Shown: positions 25,390 through 36,187 of the stretch, one piece after another | Layout of the letters: each line of letters opens with the position of its first letter | Position numbering within the stretch: the stretch's first letter is position 1 | Assembly (NCBI RefSeq): GCF_014647975.1 | Contig: NZ_BMQF01000007.1 | Span: 1 to 64,000 of the forward strand | Direction: 5' to 3' | From: Streptomyces fumigatiscleroticus | GTDB lineage: Bacteria > Actinomycetota > Actinomycetes > Streptomycetales > Streptomycetaceae | DNA: 64,000 nt | Notes under the pieces: model-generated | The model's input: only the letters and a program-made list of their open reading frames with translations | What the model was told of the DNA's origin: nothing | Databases searched by the model: none | Position numbers and translations under genes: made by a program

Positions 25390-25977
25390 ATGAGCGGCAC
25401 GATGGACGGCACCAAACAACGGCGCCGCGGGAACACCCGCCAGCGCATCCAGGACGTGGCGCTCGAGCTCTTCGCCGAGCAGGGGTACGAGAAGACCTCC
25501 CTGCGGGAGATCGCCGAGCGCCTGGAGGTCACCAAGGCGGCCCTGTACTACCACTTCAAGACCAAGGAAGAGATCCTCGTCAGCATCTTCGAGGACCTGA
25601 CCCGGCCGATCACGGAGCTGGTCGAGTGGGGCACGGAGCAGCCGCACACCCTGAAGACCAAGCAGGAGATCGTGCGCCGCTACAGCGAGGCACTGGCGGA
25701 CGCCGCCCCGCTCTTCCGCTTCATGCAGGAGAACCAGGCGACGGTACGGGAACTGCGGATCGGCGAGACCTTCAAGCACCGCATGCTGAGCCTGCGGGAC
25801 ATCCTGGTCGACCCGGACGCCGACCTGACCGACCAGGTGCGCTGCGTCAGCGCGCTGTTCACGCTGCACGCGGGGATGTTCGTCCTCCAGGACATGGAGG
25901 CCGACCCCGAGGCCCAGCGCAAGGCGGTCCTCGAGGTCGCGATCGATCTGATCACCCAGGCCCACCAGGGGGCCTGA
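25390..25977 (+). CDS. TetR-family repressor of the adjacent exporter
   Basis: A 195-residue regulator. The N-terminal helix-turn-helix is typical (ELFAEQGYEKTSLREIAERL, then VTKAALYYHFKTKEEIL). The C-terminal domain (about 70-195) would bind the inducing drug. ATG 25390 is used; ATG 25402 is also possible. Its position opposite the MFS gene, with shared long inverted repeats, implies local repression and autoregulation. It converges with the peptidase gene, with only 16 bases between stops. Confidence 0.9.
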   Translation: MSGTMDGTKQRRRGNTRQRIQDVALELFAEQGYEKTSLREIAERLEVTKAALYYHFKTKEEILVSIFEDLTRPITELVEWGTEQPHTLKTKQEIVRRYSEALADAAPLFRFMQENQATVRELRIGETFKHRMLSLRDILVDPDADLTDQVRCVSALFTLHAGMFVLQDMEADPEAQRKAVLEVAIDLITQAHQGA

Positions 25978-25993
25978 GCGGCCGGGGCGTCCG

Positions 25994-26689
25994 TCAGACG
26001 GTGACGCCCTGGGAACGCAGGAAGGTGACCGGGTCCACGGCCGACCCGTAGTTCGGGGTCGTACGGATCTCGAAGTGCAGGTGCGGGCCGGTGGAGTTGC
26101 CGGTGTTGCCGGACAGGGCGATGTGCTGGCCGGTCGTGACGACCTGGCCGACCTTCACGTCGATCCGCGACAGGTGGGCGTACTGGGAGTACACGCCGTC
26201 GGCGTGCTTGATGACTATCGCGTTGCCGTACGCGGGACCGTCACCGGCGCCGTTCGGGCCGGCCTTGACGACGGTGCCGCCGTGCGCGGCCATGACCTCG
26301 GTGCCGCTCGGCACGGCGAAGTCCTGGCCGGAGTGCTTGGCCGCCCACATGCCGCCGGCCTGGTTGAACGTGGCGGAGAGGGTGTACTTGGCGACCGGGT
26401 CCACCCAGGAGGCGGCCTTCTTCTCGGCGGCGGCCTGCCGGGCGGCGGCGGTCTTCTTGGCCTCGGCGGCCTTGGCGGTCTTCGCGGCCTGGGCGGTCTT
26501 CGCCGCCTTGGCCTGTGCGGCGGCCTGCGCCTCGACGGCGCTCGCCACGCTGGAGGCCGCCGTGGTGTCGGCGGCGGCCGCGACCCCGGCTCCCAGTACG
26601 GCCGAGGCGCCCAGACCGGCGGCCAGCACGGCCGCGCGGGTGCGGATTCGGGACGTACGGGAAGAACGGGGCGTGACACGCTGGGACAT
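25994..26689 (-). CDS. Secreted M23 (LytM) family peptidase
   Basis: A 231-residue exported cell-wall hydrolase-type protein. An Arg-rich signal peptide (about residues 1-40, ending near VAAAAD) is followed by an Ala/Lys-rich coiled-coil stretch (about 45-90). The M23 domain (about 95-231) has HSGQDFAVP for the first zinc ligands and HLHFEI for the catalytic pair, so it should be active. The ATG at 26689 has a GAGG site. A long upstream leader of about 240 bases suggests regulation of the mRNA. Confidence 0.92.
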   Translation of the reverse strand: MSQRVTPRSSRTSRIRTRAAVLAAGLGASAVLGAGVAAAADTTAASSVASAVEAQAAAQAKAAKTAQAAKTAKAAEAKKTAAARQAAAEKKAASWVDPVAKYTLSATFNQAGGMWAAKHSGQDFAVPSGTEVMAAHGGTVVKAGPNGAGDGPAYGNAIVIKHADGVYSQYAHLSRIDVKVGQVVTTGQHIALSGNTGNSTGPHLHFEIRTTPNYGSAVDPVTFLRSQGVTV

Positions 26690-27040
26690 CTGAACCTCAT
26701 GGGAACGGGGACATGACCGCCGTCCGGTGCGCTGAGCGGCTTCCCGGGCGGCTCTCCCTTGGTAACCCAGGGGCGCGGACCGGCCCAAACGTGTGACCTA
26801 CGACCCAAGCTAGTACTTGATGGCTAAATCGCCCATCTCTTGACACAAGCCCCATCCGAGACGAGTAGGGCACCCGCTCCGGCCGGGCCGCACTATTCCC
26901 CCTAGTACCGGGCGAATCGCCTGTGCGGCATGTCACCGGCGCCCCTGATCGCACGGCACTCCGATGTGACGGGGGCTACGTGCCCGAGAATGGCTCCGTC
27001 GTCGTGGAGATCTTCTCCGCACCGTGCCCCGGGGGGTGTC
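26690..27040 (-). promoter_or_regulatory. Intergenic promoter region and possible structured leader of the M23 peptidase gene
   Basis: This 351-bp gap separates the peptidase gene from the divergent NACHT gene. On the minus strand a weak promoter-like pair, TTGTGT and TAGCCA, is seen near 26830. Downstream, CCGCC and GGCGG can pair around a GC-rich block in the leader. I tested it by eye against the c-di-AMP (ydaO) riboswitch common before such genes and did not find the expected conserved ends. Function is open. Confidence 0.3.
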
Positions 27041-30000
27041 ATGGAACCCATGGCCGTAGGCGTCAAACTGGCGTCGGGCGTCGTCAAGCCGCTGATCAGG
27101 AAGCTGTTCGTGGCCGATGGCCCCGGCGCGGGCCTGGTCGACCGGCCGGTGCGAATATCGGGCCTCGTCTCCTTCCGCGCCCTCAAGGGCGGCGAGAAGC
27201 GCACCCTCGACCGCTCCGACCTGCACAGACTCTCCGCCGAGCTGGTCCGCCAGGCACTGCGGACCGGCGAGCGCCCGCTGCCGGCCGACGAGGAGCAGGC
27301 CGTCGTCCACGCCCTGACCGACACGCTGCACGCCCTGGGCGACCTCACCATGACGGACGTCCAGGCCGTGGAGCTGGGCCACGAGGCCCTCGCCGCCGGT
27401 CTGCGCTCCGCCAGCGGCCACCCGGCCCGGGACCTCTCCCTCGACGCGAGCCTCTTCTACGGCCGGCTGCTGGACACGGCCTGCCTGCACGTCCTGCACT
27501 TCTTCACCCAGCGCTCCGCCTTCGTCGCCCGCTCCCTGGTCGAGCAGACCCGCCGGCAGCGCGAGCTGATCGCCAAGGTCGACGAGCTGATCGCCCGGAC
27601 CCCCATGACCGGCTCCACCGACCCCGCCTTCGAGCAGCGCTATCTGCACTACGTCGCCCGGACCCACAGCCGTCTCACCATCTACGGCATCGACCTGGTC
27701 GACTCCCCCGACCACTGGCGCCTGGACGCCGCCTATCTGAGCCTCCAGGCGCTGGCCCCCGAGGAGGACGACCGGGCGGCCGGGCCGGGCGGGCCGCCCA
27801 TCGCCTCCGCCGCCACCGCGCTCCCCGCGGACCGGGCGCTGGCCGAGCACGACAAGGTCCTGCTGCGCGGGGTGGCCGGCTCCGGCAAGACCACCCTCGT
27901 GCAGTGGCTGGCGGTGACCGCGGCACGGGGCGAGCGCGGGGACCGCGTCCCGTTCGTACTGCCCCTGCGCACCCTGGTCCGCAGCCGGCCCGGCGATCTG
28001 CCGGCCCCCGACGCCTTCCTGGCCGCCGTACGCGTCCCCTTCCACGCCACCCAGCCGGACGGCTGGGCGGACCGGGTGCTTGCCGCGGGCCGGGGCCTGC
28101 TCCTGGTCGACGGCCTCGACGAGATCCCCGAACGCGACCGCGAGCGCACCCGCCGCTGGCTGCGCGGCCTGCTCGACGTCTATCCCGGCAACCGGTGGCT
28201 GGTCACCTCCCGCCCCTCCGCCGTACGGGAGGACTGGCTCGCCCCGGACGGGTTCCGGGAGCTGCTGCTCACCCCCATGAGCCGGGACGACGTGGCCGCC
28301 TTCGTCGGCCGCTGGCACACGGCGGCCCGCGCCGAGGCGCAGCCGGCGGAGCGGGAGCGGCTCGACGGCTACGAGCGGGGTCTGCTGGACGCCGTACGGA
28401 CCAAGCCGGACCTGGGGCGGCTCGCCACCAACCCGCTGATGTGCGGGCTGATCTGCGCCCTGCACCGGGACCGGCGCGGCTATCTGCCGCACGGCCGGCA
28501 GGAGCTGTACGACGCCGCCCTGTCGATGCTGCTGGCCCGCCGGGACCAGGAGCGGGACATGCTCCCGCAGGACGGCGGGACCGGCGGAATCCATCTCACC
28601 GAGCTCCCCCAGATCCAGCTGCTCCAGCGCCTCGCCTACTGGCTGATCCGCAACAACCAGTCCGAGATGGACCGCGAGCGCGCCGTCCGCATCGTCGCCG
28701 AGGTGCTTCCCGCCCTTCCCGCCGCCGCGGCACAGGGCGATGCCGAACGCATCCTCGGCCATCTCCTGCTGCGCAGCGGACTGCTCCGTGAGCCGGCCGC
28801 CGGAACGGTCGAGTTCGTGCACCGCACCTTCCAGGACTATCTGGGCGCCAAGGCCGCGGTCGAGGACGGCGACTTCGGCCTGCTGGTGCGCAACGCCGCC
28901 GACGAGCAGTGGGCGGACGTGGTCCGGATGGCGGTCGCGCACGCCCGGCCCCGGGAGCGGGCGGAGCTGCTGACCGGGCTGACCGACTCGGCCCGGGGTC
29001 TCGACGGCCCCGCGAGCACCCGCGTCCGGCTGCTCGCCCTGGCCTGTCTGGAGCACGCCACCCAGCTCGACCCGGCCGTCCGCGAGGCCGTCGAGCAGCA
29101 CGCAGCCCCGCTCGTCCCGCCCCGGACCACCGAGGAGGCACGCGCCCTGGCCTTTGCCGGGCCGCTCGCCCTGGAACTGCTGCCCGGGCCGGAGGGCCTG
29201 ACCGACGAGGAGGCCCGGGCGGTGGTCGTCACCGCGTCCCTGATCGGCACGGACGCGGCGCTGCCGGTGCTCACCCGGTTCCGGTCCCATCCGGCCCTGG
29301 AGGTACGCGCCCAGCTCAGCTGGACCTGGCACCGGTTCCCGGCCCGGCGGTACGCGGAGGAGGTCGTCGCCCATCTGGGCGAGGACGGCCTCTTCTTCGC
29401 CGCGCACTCGGACGAGCACCTGCGGCTGCTGAGCGAGCTGGGCGGCCGGCGGGGCGTACAGCTCTCCGGTGACATCGCCGAGCCCGAGATCGCCGCCGCA
29501 CTCCGTTGCGACCGAGTGGCCGAACTGATCGTCCGCGGCAACGGGACCCTCCGGGACCTGAGCTGTCTCGCGCACCTGGACAAGCTCGCCTACCTCGACC
29601 TCAGCAAGTGCCCGAAGGTGGACGACATCGCTCCGCTGACCCGCCTCCCGCTGTCCTGGCTGTCGCTGGACCTGCTGCCCGGACTGGAGCGGCCCGGTGC
29701 CCTGCACGCGCTCTCCGGCTCGGCCGCCCTGGACCAGCTCGACCTCGGCCTGACACTCCAGGGCGAGTCCCTGGACGACGCCCTGCCCACCGACCTGCCG
29801 CTCACCTATCTGCGTCTGACCAAGAACGCGCTGCTCCACACCGGCCTGCGCGGTCTGCACCGGTTCACCGCGCTGCGGCAGCTGAGCCTGGCGTCCCTGG
29901 CCACGAAGCTGTCCGAGGAGGACTACGCGGAGATCGCCCGCCTGCCGGAGCTGGAGCACCTGCGCATCAACTGGCAGGCGGTCGGCTGGGACGGCCCGCC

Positions 30001-30193
30001 CCTGCCCGGCGTCACCGCTCTGCGTCTCAACGCCTTCCAGGGCACCGAGGACCTCTCGCGGATCGGTGCCCTCTTCCCCGGGCTGCGGACGGTCAGCGTC
30101 CTTCTCGCGCCGGAGGTGACGGACGTACCACAGGAGGTCTTCGCGCCGCTGCCGGTCACCCCGGAGGTCCTCCGGATCCGCGGCGTGGTCTGA
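27041..30193 (+). CDS. NACHT-domain NTPase with C-terminal leucine-rich repeats (NLR-like)
   Basis: A 1050-residue cytoplasmic STAND-type ATPase. An N-terminal helical domain of about 250 residues is of the kind found in bacterial NACHT proteins. The NACHT domain then has Walker A GVAGSGKTT (277-285), Walker B LLLVDGLDEIPE (353-364) and a sensor segment LVTSRPS. After a helical region (to about 830) come leucine-rich repeats (LDKLAYLDLSKCPKVDDIAPL, about 840-1050). Some bacterial NACHT proteins defend against phage. No nuclease or protease effector domain is visible. I chose ATG 27041 because the upstream frame is not family-like. Confidence 0.88.
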   Translation: MEPMAVGVKLASGVVKPLIRKLFVADGPGAGLVDRPVRISGLVSFRALKGGEKRTLDRSDLHRLSAELVRQALRTGERPLPADEEQAVVHALTDTLHALGDLTMTDVQAVELGHEALAAGLRSASGHPARDLSLDASLFYGRLLDTACLHVLHFFTQRSAFVARSLVEQTRRQRELIAKVDELIARTPMTGSTDPAFEQRYLHYVARTHSRLTIYGIDLVDSPDHWRLDAAYLSLQALAPEEDDRAAGPGGPPIASAATALPADRALAEHDKVLLRGVAGSGKTTLVQWLAVTAARGERGDRVPFVLPLRTLVRSRPGDLPAPDAFLAAVRVPFHATQPDGWADRVLAAGRGLLLVDGLDEIPERDRERTRRWLRGLLDVYPGNRWLVTSRPSAVREDWLAPDGFRELLLTPMSRDDVAAFVGRWHTAARAEAQPAERERLDGYERGLLDAVRTKPDLGRLATNPLMCGLICALHRDRRGYLPHGRQELYDAALSMLLARRDQERDMLPQDGGTGGIHLTELPQIQLLQRLAYWLIRNNQSEMDRERAVRIVAEVLPALPAAAAQGDAERILGHLLLRSGLLREPAAGTVEFVHRTFQDYLGAKAAVEDGDFGLLVRNAADEQWADVVRMAVAHARPRERAELLTGLTDSARGLDGPASTRVRLLALACLEHATQLDPAVREAVEQHAAPLVPPRTTEEARALAFAGPLALELLPGPEGLTDEEARAVVVTASLIGTDAALPVLTRFRSHPALEVRAQLSWTWHRFPARRYAEEVVAHLGEDGLFFAAHSDEHLRLLSELGGRRGVQLSGDIAEPEIAAALRCDRVAELIVRGNGTLRDLSCLAHLDKLAYLDLSKCPKVDDIAPLTRLPLSWLSLDLLPGLERPGALHALSGSAALDQLDLGLTLQGESLDDALPTDLPLTYLRLTKNALLHTGLRGLHRFTALRQLSLASLATKLSEEDYAEIARLPELEHLRINWQAVGWDGPPLPGVTALRLNAFQGTEDLSRIGALFPGLRTVSVLLAPEVTDVPQEVFAPLPVTPEVLRIRGVV

Positions 30194-30311
30194 CACCCGC
30201 CCCCCCGCCGCCTACCACCCGGTAACCCCATGGTCTCCCGTAGGTCACCCGTCTCACCGATCATGCACCCGTCAATGACATCGCACGGCCCGATGTGAGA
30301 GGACCCCCCGC

Positions 30312-30953
30312 ATGACCGGCATCAGACACCCCTGGCTCCACCGCGCAGCCGTGACCGCCGTCGCCGCGGCCGCCCTCGTCGCCCTGGCGGCCCCGGCCGA
30401 CGCCGCGACGGCCACGGGCACCACGGGCACCACCACCGCCGTGTCCGCCGCCGCGGCGAACGTCGACTACGACACCTGGCAGCAGGACTGCCAGGCCGTG
30501 ATGGACCAGGCGCTGCCGTATCTGAAGCAGCGGATCGCGAGCACGTCGCCGGGCGAGAAGCAGGCGATCGTCCTCGACGTCGACAACACCGCCCTGGAGA
30601 CCGACTTCGGCTTCAGCTTCCCGCAGCCCGCCAACGCGCCGGTCCTCGAAGTCGCCGAGTACGCCCAGGAGCACGGCGTCGCGGTGTTCTTCGTCACCGC
30701 CCGGCCGGGCATCATCGCCTCGGTGACCGACTACAACCTCGACCACGTCGGCTACGAGGTCGCCGGCCTCTATGTCCGCGGTCTGCTCGACCTCTTCAAG
30801 GACGTGGCCGCGTACAAGACCGCCCAGCGCGTCGACATCGAGTCGAAGGGCTACACGATCATCGCGAACATCGGCAACAGCGCCACCGACCTGTCGGGCG
30901 GCCACGCCGAGAAGACCTTCAAGCTGCCGGACTACGACGGGCAGCTCTCCTGA
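30312..30953 (+). CDS. Secreted HAD-family acid phosphatase
   Basis: A 213-residue exported phosphatase of the class B / plant acid phosphatase-like HAD group. A signal peptide (about residues 1-34, ending in APADA) is followed by the catalytic DxDxT motif as VLDVDNTALETDF near residue 84. The second HAD motif is FFVTARPG and the late acidic motif lies around IGNSATDLSGG. It probably releases phosphate from organic esters outside the cell. It follows the NACHT gene by 118 bases and may have its own promoter. Confidence 0.88.
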   Translation: MTGIRHPWLHRAAVTAVAAAALVALAAPADAATATGTTGTTTAVSAAAANVDYDTWQQDCQAVMDQALPYLKQRIASTSPGEKQAIVLDVDNTALETDFGFSFPQPANAPVLEVAEYAQEHGVAVFFVTARPGIIASVTDYNLDHVGYEVAGLYVRGLLDLFKDVAAYKTAQRVDIESKGYTIIANIGNSATDLSGGHAEKTFKLPDYDGQLS

Positions 30954-30989
30954 GACCTTCCTGAGCCCCCTGAGCCCTGAAACACGCGG

Positions 30990-31022
30990 AAGGGGCCGGC
31001 GCCCGAAGGCACCGGCCCCTTT
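30990..31022. terminator. Bidirectional terminator between the phosphatase gene and clpC
   Basis: AAGGGGCCGG (30990-30999) pairs with CCGGCCCCTT (31012-31021), with an inner GCC/GGC extension. The stem ends in TTT on the plus strand and has AA before it, so it can serve both convergent genes. Confidence 0.85.
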
Positions 31023-31042
31023 CCTCGCCGTGCGGCCGAGGC

Positions 31043-33568
<2,526 letters not shown>

Positions 33569-33714
33569 CGTTAATCGCTCCTCAGAGCGGTCAGGCAGTG
33601 GGGGGAACTTCCCCTCCCTGTCCTTCCGCAGCTTAGTCCCGCAAGCGGGGACCGCTCATTCCTACTGCCGACACCGTCCTTGGCCTCCTGACCCCGAACG
33701 CCGACATCTGCTCC

Positions 33715-33741
33715 AACCCGATGGTGCGAGACGATGTTCCC
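33715..33741 (-). promoter_or_regulatory. Predicted sigma-R promoter of clpC
   Basis: On the minus strand GGGAAC (33741-33736) is followed by exactly 18 bases and then GTT (33717-33715), matching the sigma-R consensus GGGAAY-N18-GTT. It would start transcription about 140 bases ahead of clpC. From memory, clpC belongs to the SigR regulon of S. coelicolor. Confidence 0.75.
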
Positions 33742-33768
33742 GCAGGCCAGGCTGTTACCCCACTCGCC

Positions 33769-33786
33769 AGTACGCCGATGGCGAAC
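33769..33786 (-). promoter_or_regulatory. Predicted ClgR activator box of clpC
   Basis: AGTACGCCGATGGCGAAC matches the ClgR consensus; read on the minus strand it is GTTCGC-N5-GCG. It sits 28 bases upstream of the predicted -35 element, a normal place for an activator. The rest of 33569-33998 holds no gene. Confidence 0.75.
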
Positions 33787-33998
33787 GTGAGACGCCCTTT
33801 TCTGCGTGTCGCCCCCTCCCACTAGGGATGTCTTACCCGCGAGGACTGACACTCCATGCCGCGCGCACCGGTTCCCTCCGCTACGGGCGAACAACCTTGC
33901 GCTCCCTCACACCCCCACACGCCCTTCGCCCCGTCACCGTGCGCACCCGTCCGAGCACTCAGCGTAACCCGTGAGTCCGTCCGGCGGTTGCACGTGGC

Positions 33999-34532
33999 AT
34001 GGTGGCCGGCGACCGCGTGCGGCGGTGGTACGAGGAGGGGCTGGGCTGGCCGACGGTGCCCGGCGAGCCGGTACGGCTGCCGGTGGGCGTGCGCTTCGAC
34101 GTCCTGGACGTACCGGCCGAGGCGGGCCGGGCGGCGCTGCGGCGTCTGGCGCCGGGCTCCCCGGTGGCCGCGGCGGGCGACCGGATGCGGCTGCTGGTGG
34201 CCGAGGGCAGCGCGGAGGAGCTGCCCGGGCTGCTGGACTGGCTTCAGTGGGGGGCCGTGGCACTCGACCTCGTCGCGGTCGGCGCGGGCGGTCTCATGGA
34301 CGCGCCGCCGCCCCCGGATCCTCGCGGATCGCAGGGGGCCGCCGTATGGCTGCGGCCCCCCGAGCCGGGGTACGAGGTCGAGGCCTCGCTGCCGACGCTG
34401 TCGGCCCTGGGGGGCGGCGGAAGCGCCCCCGATCTCGTACGACTGGTCGACACGGTGGCCACGCACTGCCACCGGGTCCGGCTGCGGCGCGCCCGCGGGC
34501 TGCGGCCGGCCGGTGCCGTAACGGCCGGGTGA
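33999..34532 (+). CDS. Conserved protein resembling a primase-polymerase N-terminal region
   Basis: A 177-residue protein of the SCO3374 type, of unknown function. Segments such as WYEEGLGWPTVPGEPVRLP and VRFDVLDVPAEAG resemble the start of bifunctional DNA primase/polymerase-like actinobacterial proteins, but the catalytic acidic motif is not evident and the protein is short. I infer a degenerate, non-catalytic relative. It is divergent from clpC and converges with lsr2, sharing the palindrome TGATCA as both stop codons. Confidence 0.75.
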   Translation: MVAGDRVRRWYEEGLGWPTVPGEPVRLPVGVRFDVLDVPAEAGRAALRRLAPGSPVAAAGDRMRLLVAEGSAEELPGLLDWLQWGAVALDLVAVGAGGLMDAPPPPDPRGSQGAAVWLRPPEPGYEVEASLPTLSALGGGGSAPDLVRLVDTVATHCHRVRLRRARGLRPAGAVTAG

Positions 34533-34868
34533 TCAGCCGTTGGCCTTCTCGTAGGCCTCGCGAATGGTCGCGGGAACGCGGCCGCGGTCGTTGACCTCGT
34601 ATCCGTTCTCCTTCGCCCAGGCGCGGATCGCCGCGGTGTCCTGGCTGCCGCCGGAAGAGGTGCGCGCCTTTCCGCGCCCGCCCGAAGAGCGGCCTCCGGT
34701 ACGGCGGCCACCCTTCACGTAAGGCTCGAGAAGGCCACGGAGCTTGTCCGCATTGGCGGTGGTGAGGTCGATCTCATAGGTCTTGCCGTCCAGCGCGAAC
34801 GTCACGGTCTCGTCCGCCTCGCCGCCGTCGAGGTCGTCGACAAGAAGGACCTGAACCTTCTGTGCCAC
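34533..34868 (-). CDS. lsr2: Nucleoid-associated protein Lsr2
   Basis: A 111-residue xenogeneic silencer that bridges AT-rich DNA. The N-terminal dimerization domain (KVQVLLVDDLDGGEADETV) is followed by a basic Gly/Arg linker. The C-terminal DNA-binding domain carries the AT-hook-like RGR (AWAKENGYEVNDRGRVPATI). The GTG at 34868 gives the standard VAQKVQ start. The relatively AT-rich upstream region could itself be an Lsr2 target. Confidence 0.95.
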   Translation of the reverse strand: MAQKVQVLLVDDLDGGEADETVTFALDGKTYEIDLTTANADKLRGLLEPYVKGGRRTGGRSSGGRGKARTSSGGSQDTAAIRAWAKENGYEVNDRGRVPATIREAYEKANG

Positions 34869-34941
34869 CGGATTTCCTTTCATCGATAACTTGAGGGCCC
34901 GGGGTCTGCCGGCGTCCGCCGTATCGCCGTCCCCTGTTATA

Positions 34942-34957
34942 TGCAGTACTGCAGTAC
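34942..34957. promoter_or_regulatory. Overlapping palindromes upstream of lsr2
   Basis: TGCAGTACTGCA (34942-34953) and GTACTGCAGTAC (34946-34957) are both perfect 12-bp palindromes that overlap in the lsr2 promoter region, 74-89 bases before its start. They look like an operator, but the binder is unknown. The rest of the gap 34869-35067 is otherwise unassigned. Confidence 0.5.
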
Positions 34958-35067
34958 GTCGGAAAGCAAACCGCTTTTGCCGGGAAAACACAAACCCCCG
35001 ACAGAGACCGACAGCCCTCCCCCGGCCCGGAAACATGCGCGTTTCGGACAAAGGGCATCCCCGGCGA

Positions 35068-35601
35068 TCACAGATGCAGAAGCATCCGGCTGTTGCCCAA
35101 GGTGTTCGGTTTCACTCGTTCGAGACCGAGGAACTCCGCGACGCCCTCGTCATAGGAACGCAGCAGCTCGGTGTAGACATCGGTGTCGACGGGCGTCTCC
35201 CCGATCTCCACGAAGCCGTGCTTGCCGAAGAAGTCCACTTCGAAGGTCAGGCAGAAAACGCGGCGAACGCCGAGCCAGCGCGCGGTGTGCAGCAACTTCT
35301 CCAGCAACTGATGCCCGACACCGGCGCCCTTCAGTCCGGGCTTCACCGCGAGAGTGCGCACTTCCGCGAGGTCTTCCCACATCACGTGCAGGGCGCCGCA
35401 GCCCACCACCTCGGCGTTGTCGTCCCGTTCCGCGACCCAGAACTCCTGGATGTCCTCGTAAAGCGTCACCGTCGCTTTGTCGAGCAGGATGCCCTCGCGG
35501 ACGTAGGCGTCGAGGAGACGGCGTACGGCCGGGACATCGCTGGTGCGGGCCCGCCGGACGGTGATGGCTTTTGCGGTGACTTCGGGGCTCACTGCTGACA
35601 T
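35068..35601 (-). CDS. argA: Amino-acid N-acetyltransferase (N-acetylglutamate synthase type)
   Basis: A 177-residue GNAT-fold enzyme closely resembling the mycobacterial stand-alone N-acetylglutamate synthase (ArgA), which starts arginine biosynthesis. Visible similarities are VRRARTSDVPAVRRLLDAY, VGCGALHVMWEDLAEVRTLAV, the acetyl-CoA loop GLKGAGVG near residue 98, and the C-terminal KPNTLGNSRMLLHL. It lacks the kinase-like domain of E. coli ArgA. It follows the BlaI-type regulator gene by nine bases and is probably co-transcribed with it. Confidence 0.85.
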   Translation of the reverse strand: MSAVSPEVTAKAITVRRARTSDVPAVRRLLDAYVREGILLDKATVTLYEDIQEFWVAERDDNAEVVGCGALHVMWEDLAEVRTLAVKPGLKGAGVGHQLLEKLLHTARWLGVRRVFCLTFEVDFFGKHGFVEIGETPVDTDVYTELLRSYDEGVAEFLGLERVKPNTLGNSRMLLHL

Positions 35602-35610
35602 GAGCGGACG

Positions 35611-36048
35611 CTATCGCCCGCCGCCCTCCGGCGCCGAACCGGGGTTGTCGCCGGGCGTATCAGGGGCTTGTGCGGGTTCGGATGTTTCCGGAGCCCGGAC
35701 GATGCGCAGCGCGTCCCGCAGCGCCTGTCGCTGTTCGTCGCTCATCATGGCGAAGAAGGCGACGAGAGCGGCCGCGGCGTTGTCGCTCTGCGTCCAGGCG
35801 TCGTTCATGAGGGCGGCGGCGTAGGCGGCCCGGGTGGAGACCGCCTCATATCGATAGGCCCGGCCTTCCGCCTCGCGGCGCACCCAGCCCTTCTGATGAA
35901 GATTGTCCAAAACCGTCATCACCGTGGTGTAGGCGATGGACCGTTCCTGCCGAAGATCTTCCAGGACTTCCCGAACCGTCACCGGGCGGTTCCACTTCCA
36001 CACCCGCGTCATGACGGCGTCTTCGAGTTCTCCCAAGGGGCGAGGCAC
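35611..36048 (-). CDS. BlaI/MecI/CopY-family transcriptional repressor
   Basis: A 145-residue winged-helix regulator. The family core is clear: LGELEDAVMTRVWKWNRPVTVREVLEDL, then AYTTVMTVLDNLHQKGWVRRE. The C-terminal region has a segment near residues 85-115 where BlaI-type proteins dimerize, followed by a disordered Pro/Gly tail. No BlaR1/MecR1-like membrane sensor protease is next to it, so the inducing signal is unknown. It precedes the acetyltransferase gene. Confidence 0.9.
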   Translation of the reverse strand: MPRPLGELEDAVMTRVWKWNRPVTVREVLEDLRQERSIAYTTVMTVLDNLHQKGWVRREAEGRAYRYEAVSTRAAYAAALMNDAWTQSDNAAAALVAFFAMMSDEQRQALRDALRIVRAPETSEPAQAPDTPGDNPGSAPEGGGR

Positions 36049-36104
36049 AGCTCAGACAATAGTGGGAGAACACGTCAATCGCGTGCCGGACGTGCGCTTT
36101 CAAC

Positions 36105-36164
36105 AGCAAATAAGAACAAAAAGGGCGTACGACCCGAGGCGCGGAGTGCGCCGGGCCGTACGCC
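36105..36164 (-). terminator. Intrinsic terminator downstream of the small membrane protein gene
   Basis: GGCGTACG (36124-36131) pairs with CGTACGCC (36157-36164), with further pairing inside. On the minus strand the stem is followed by TTTTTGTTCTTATTT, a rare canonical T-run for this genome. Confidence 0.88.
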
Positions 36165-36187
36165 GTCGGCGACGGTCGCCGGAACGC

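Noticed and set aside
26690..26930. c-di-AMP (ydaO-type) riboswitch before the M23 peptidase
   Set aside because: The context is right, but the conserved GGGACCCAA / GGGGTGAATC core and the GTCAGCTAACC-like end are not present by eye. Kept only as an unassigned leader.
26933..30196. Open frame of 1087 codons opposite the NACHT gene
   Set aside because: Composition is Gln/Val/Gly-rich without any domain, and it mirrors the real coding frame. Long antisense frames are expected at this base composition.
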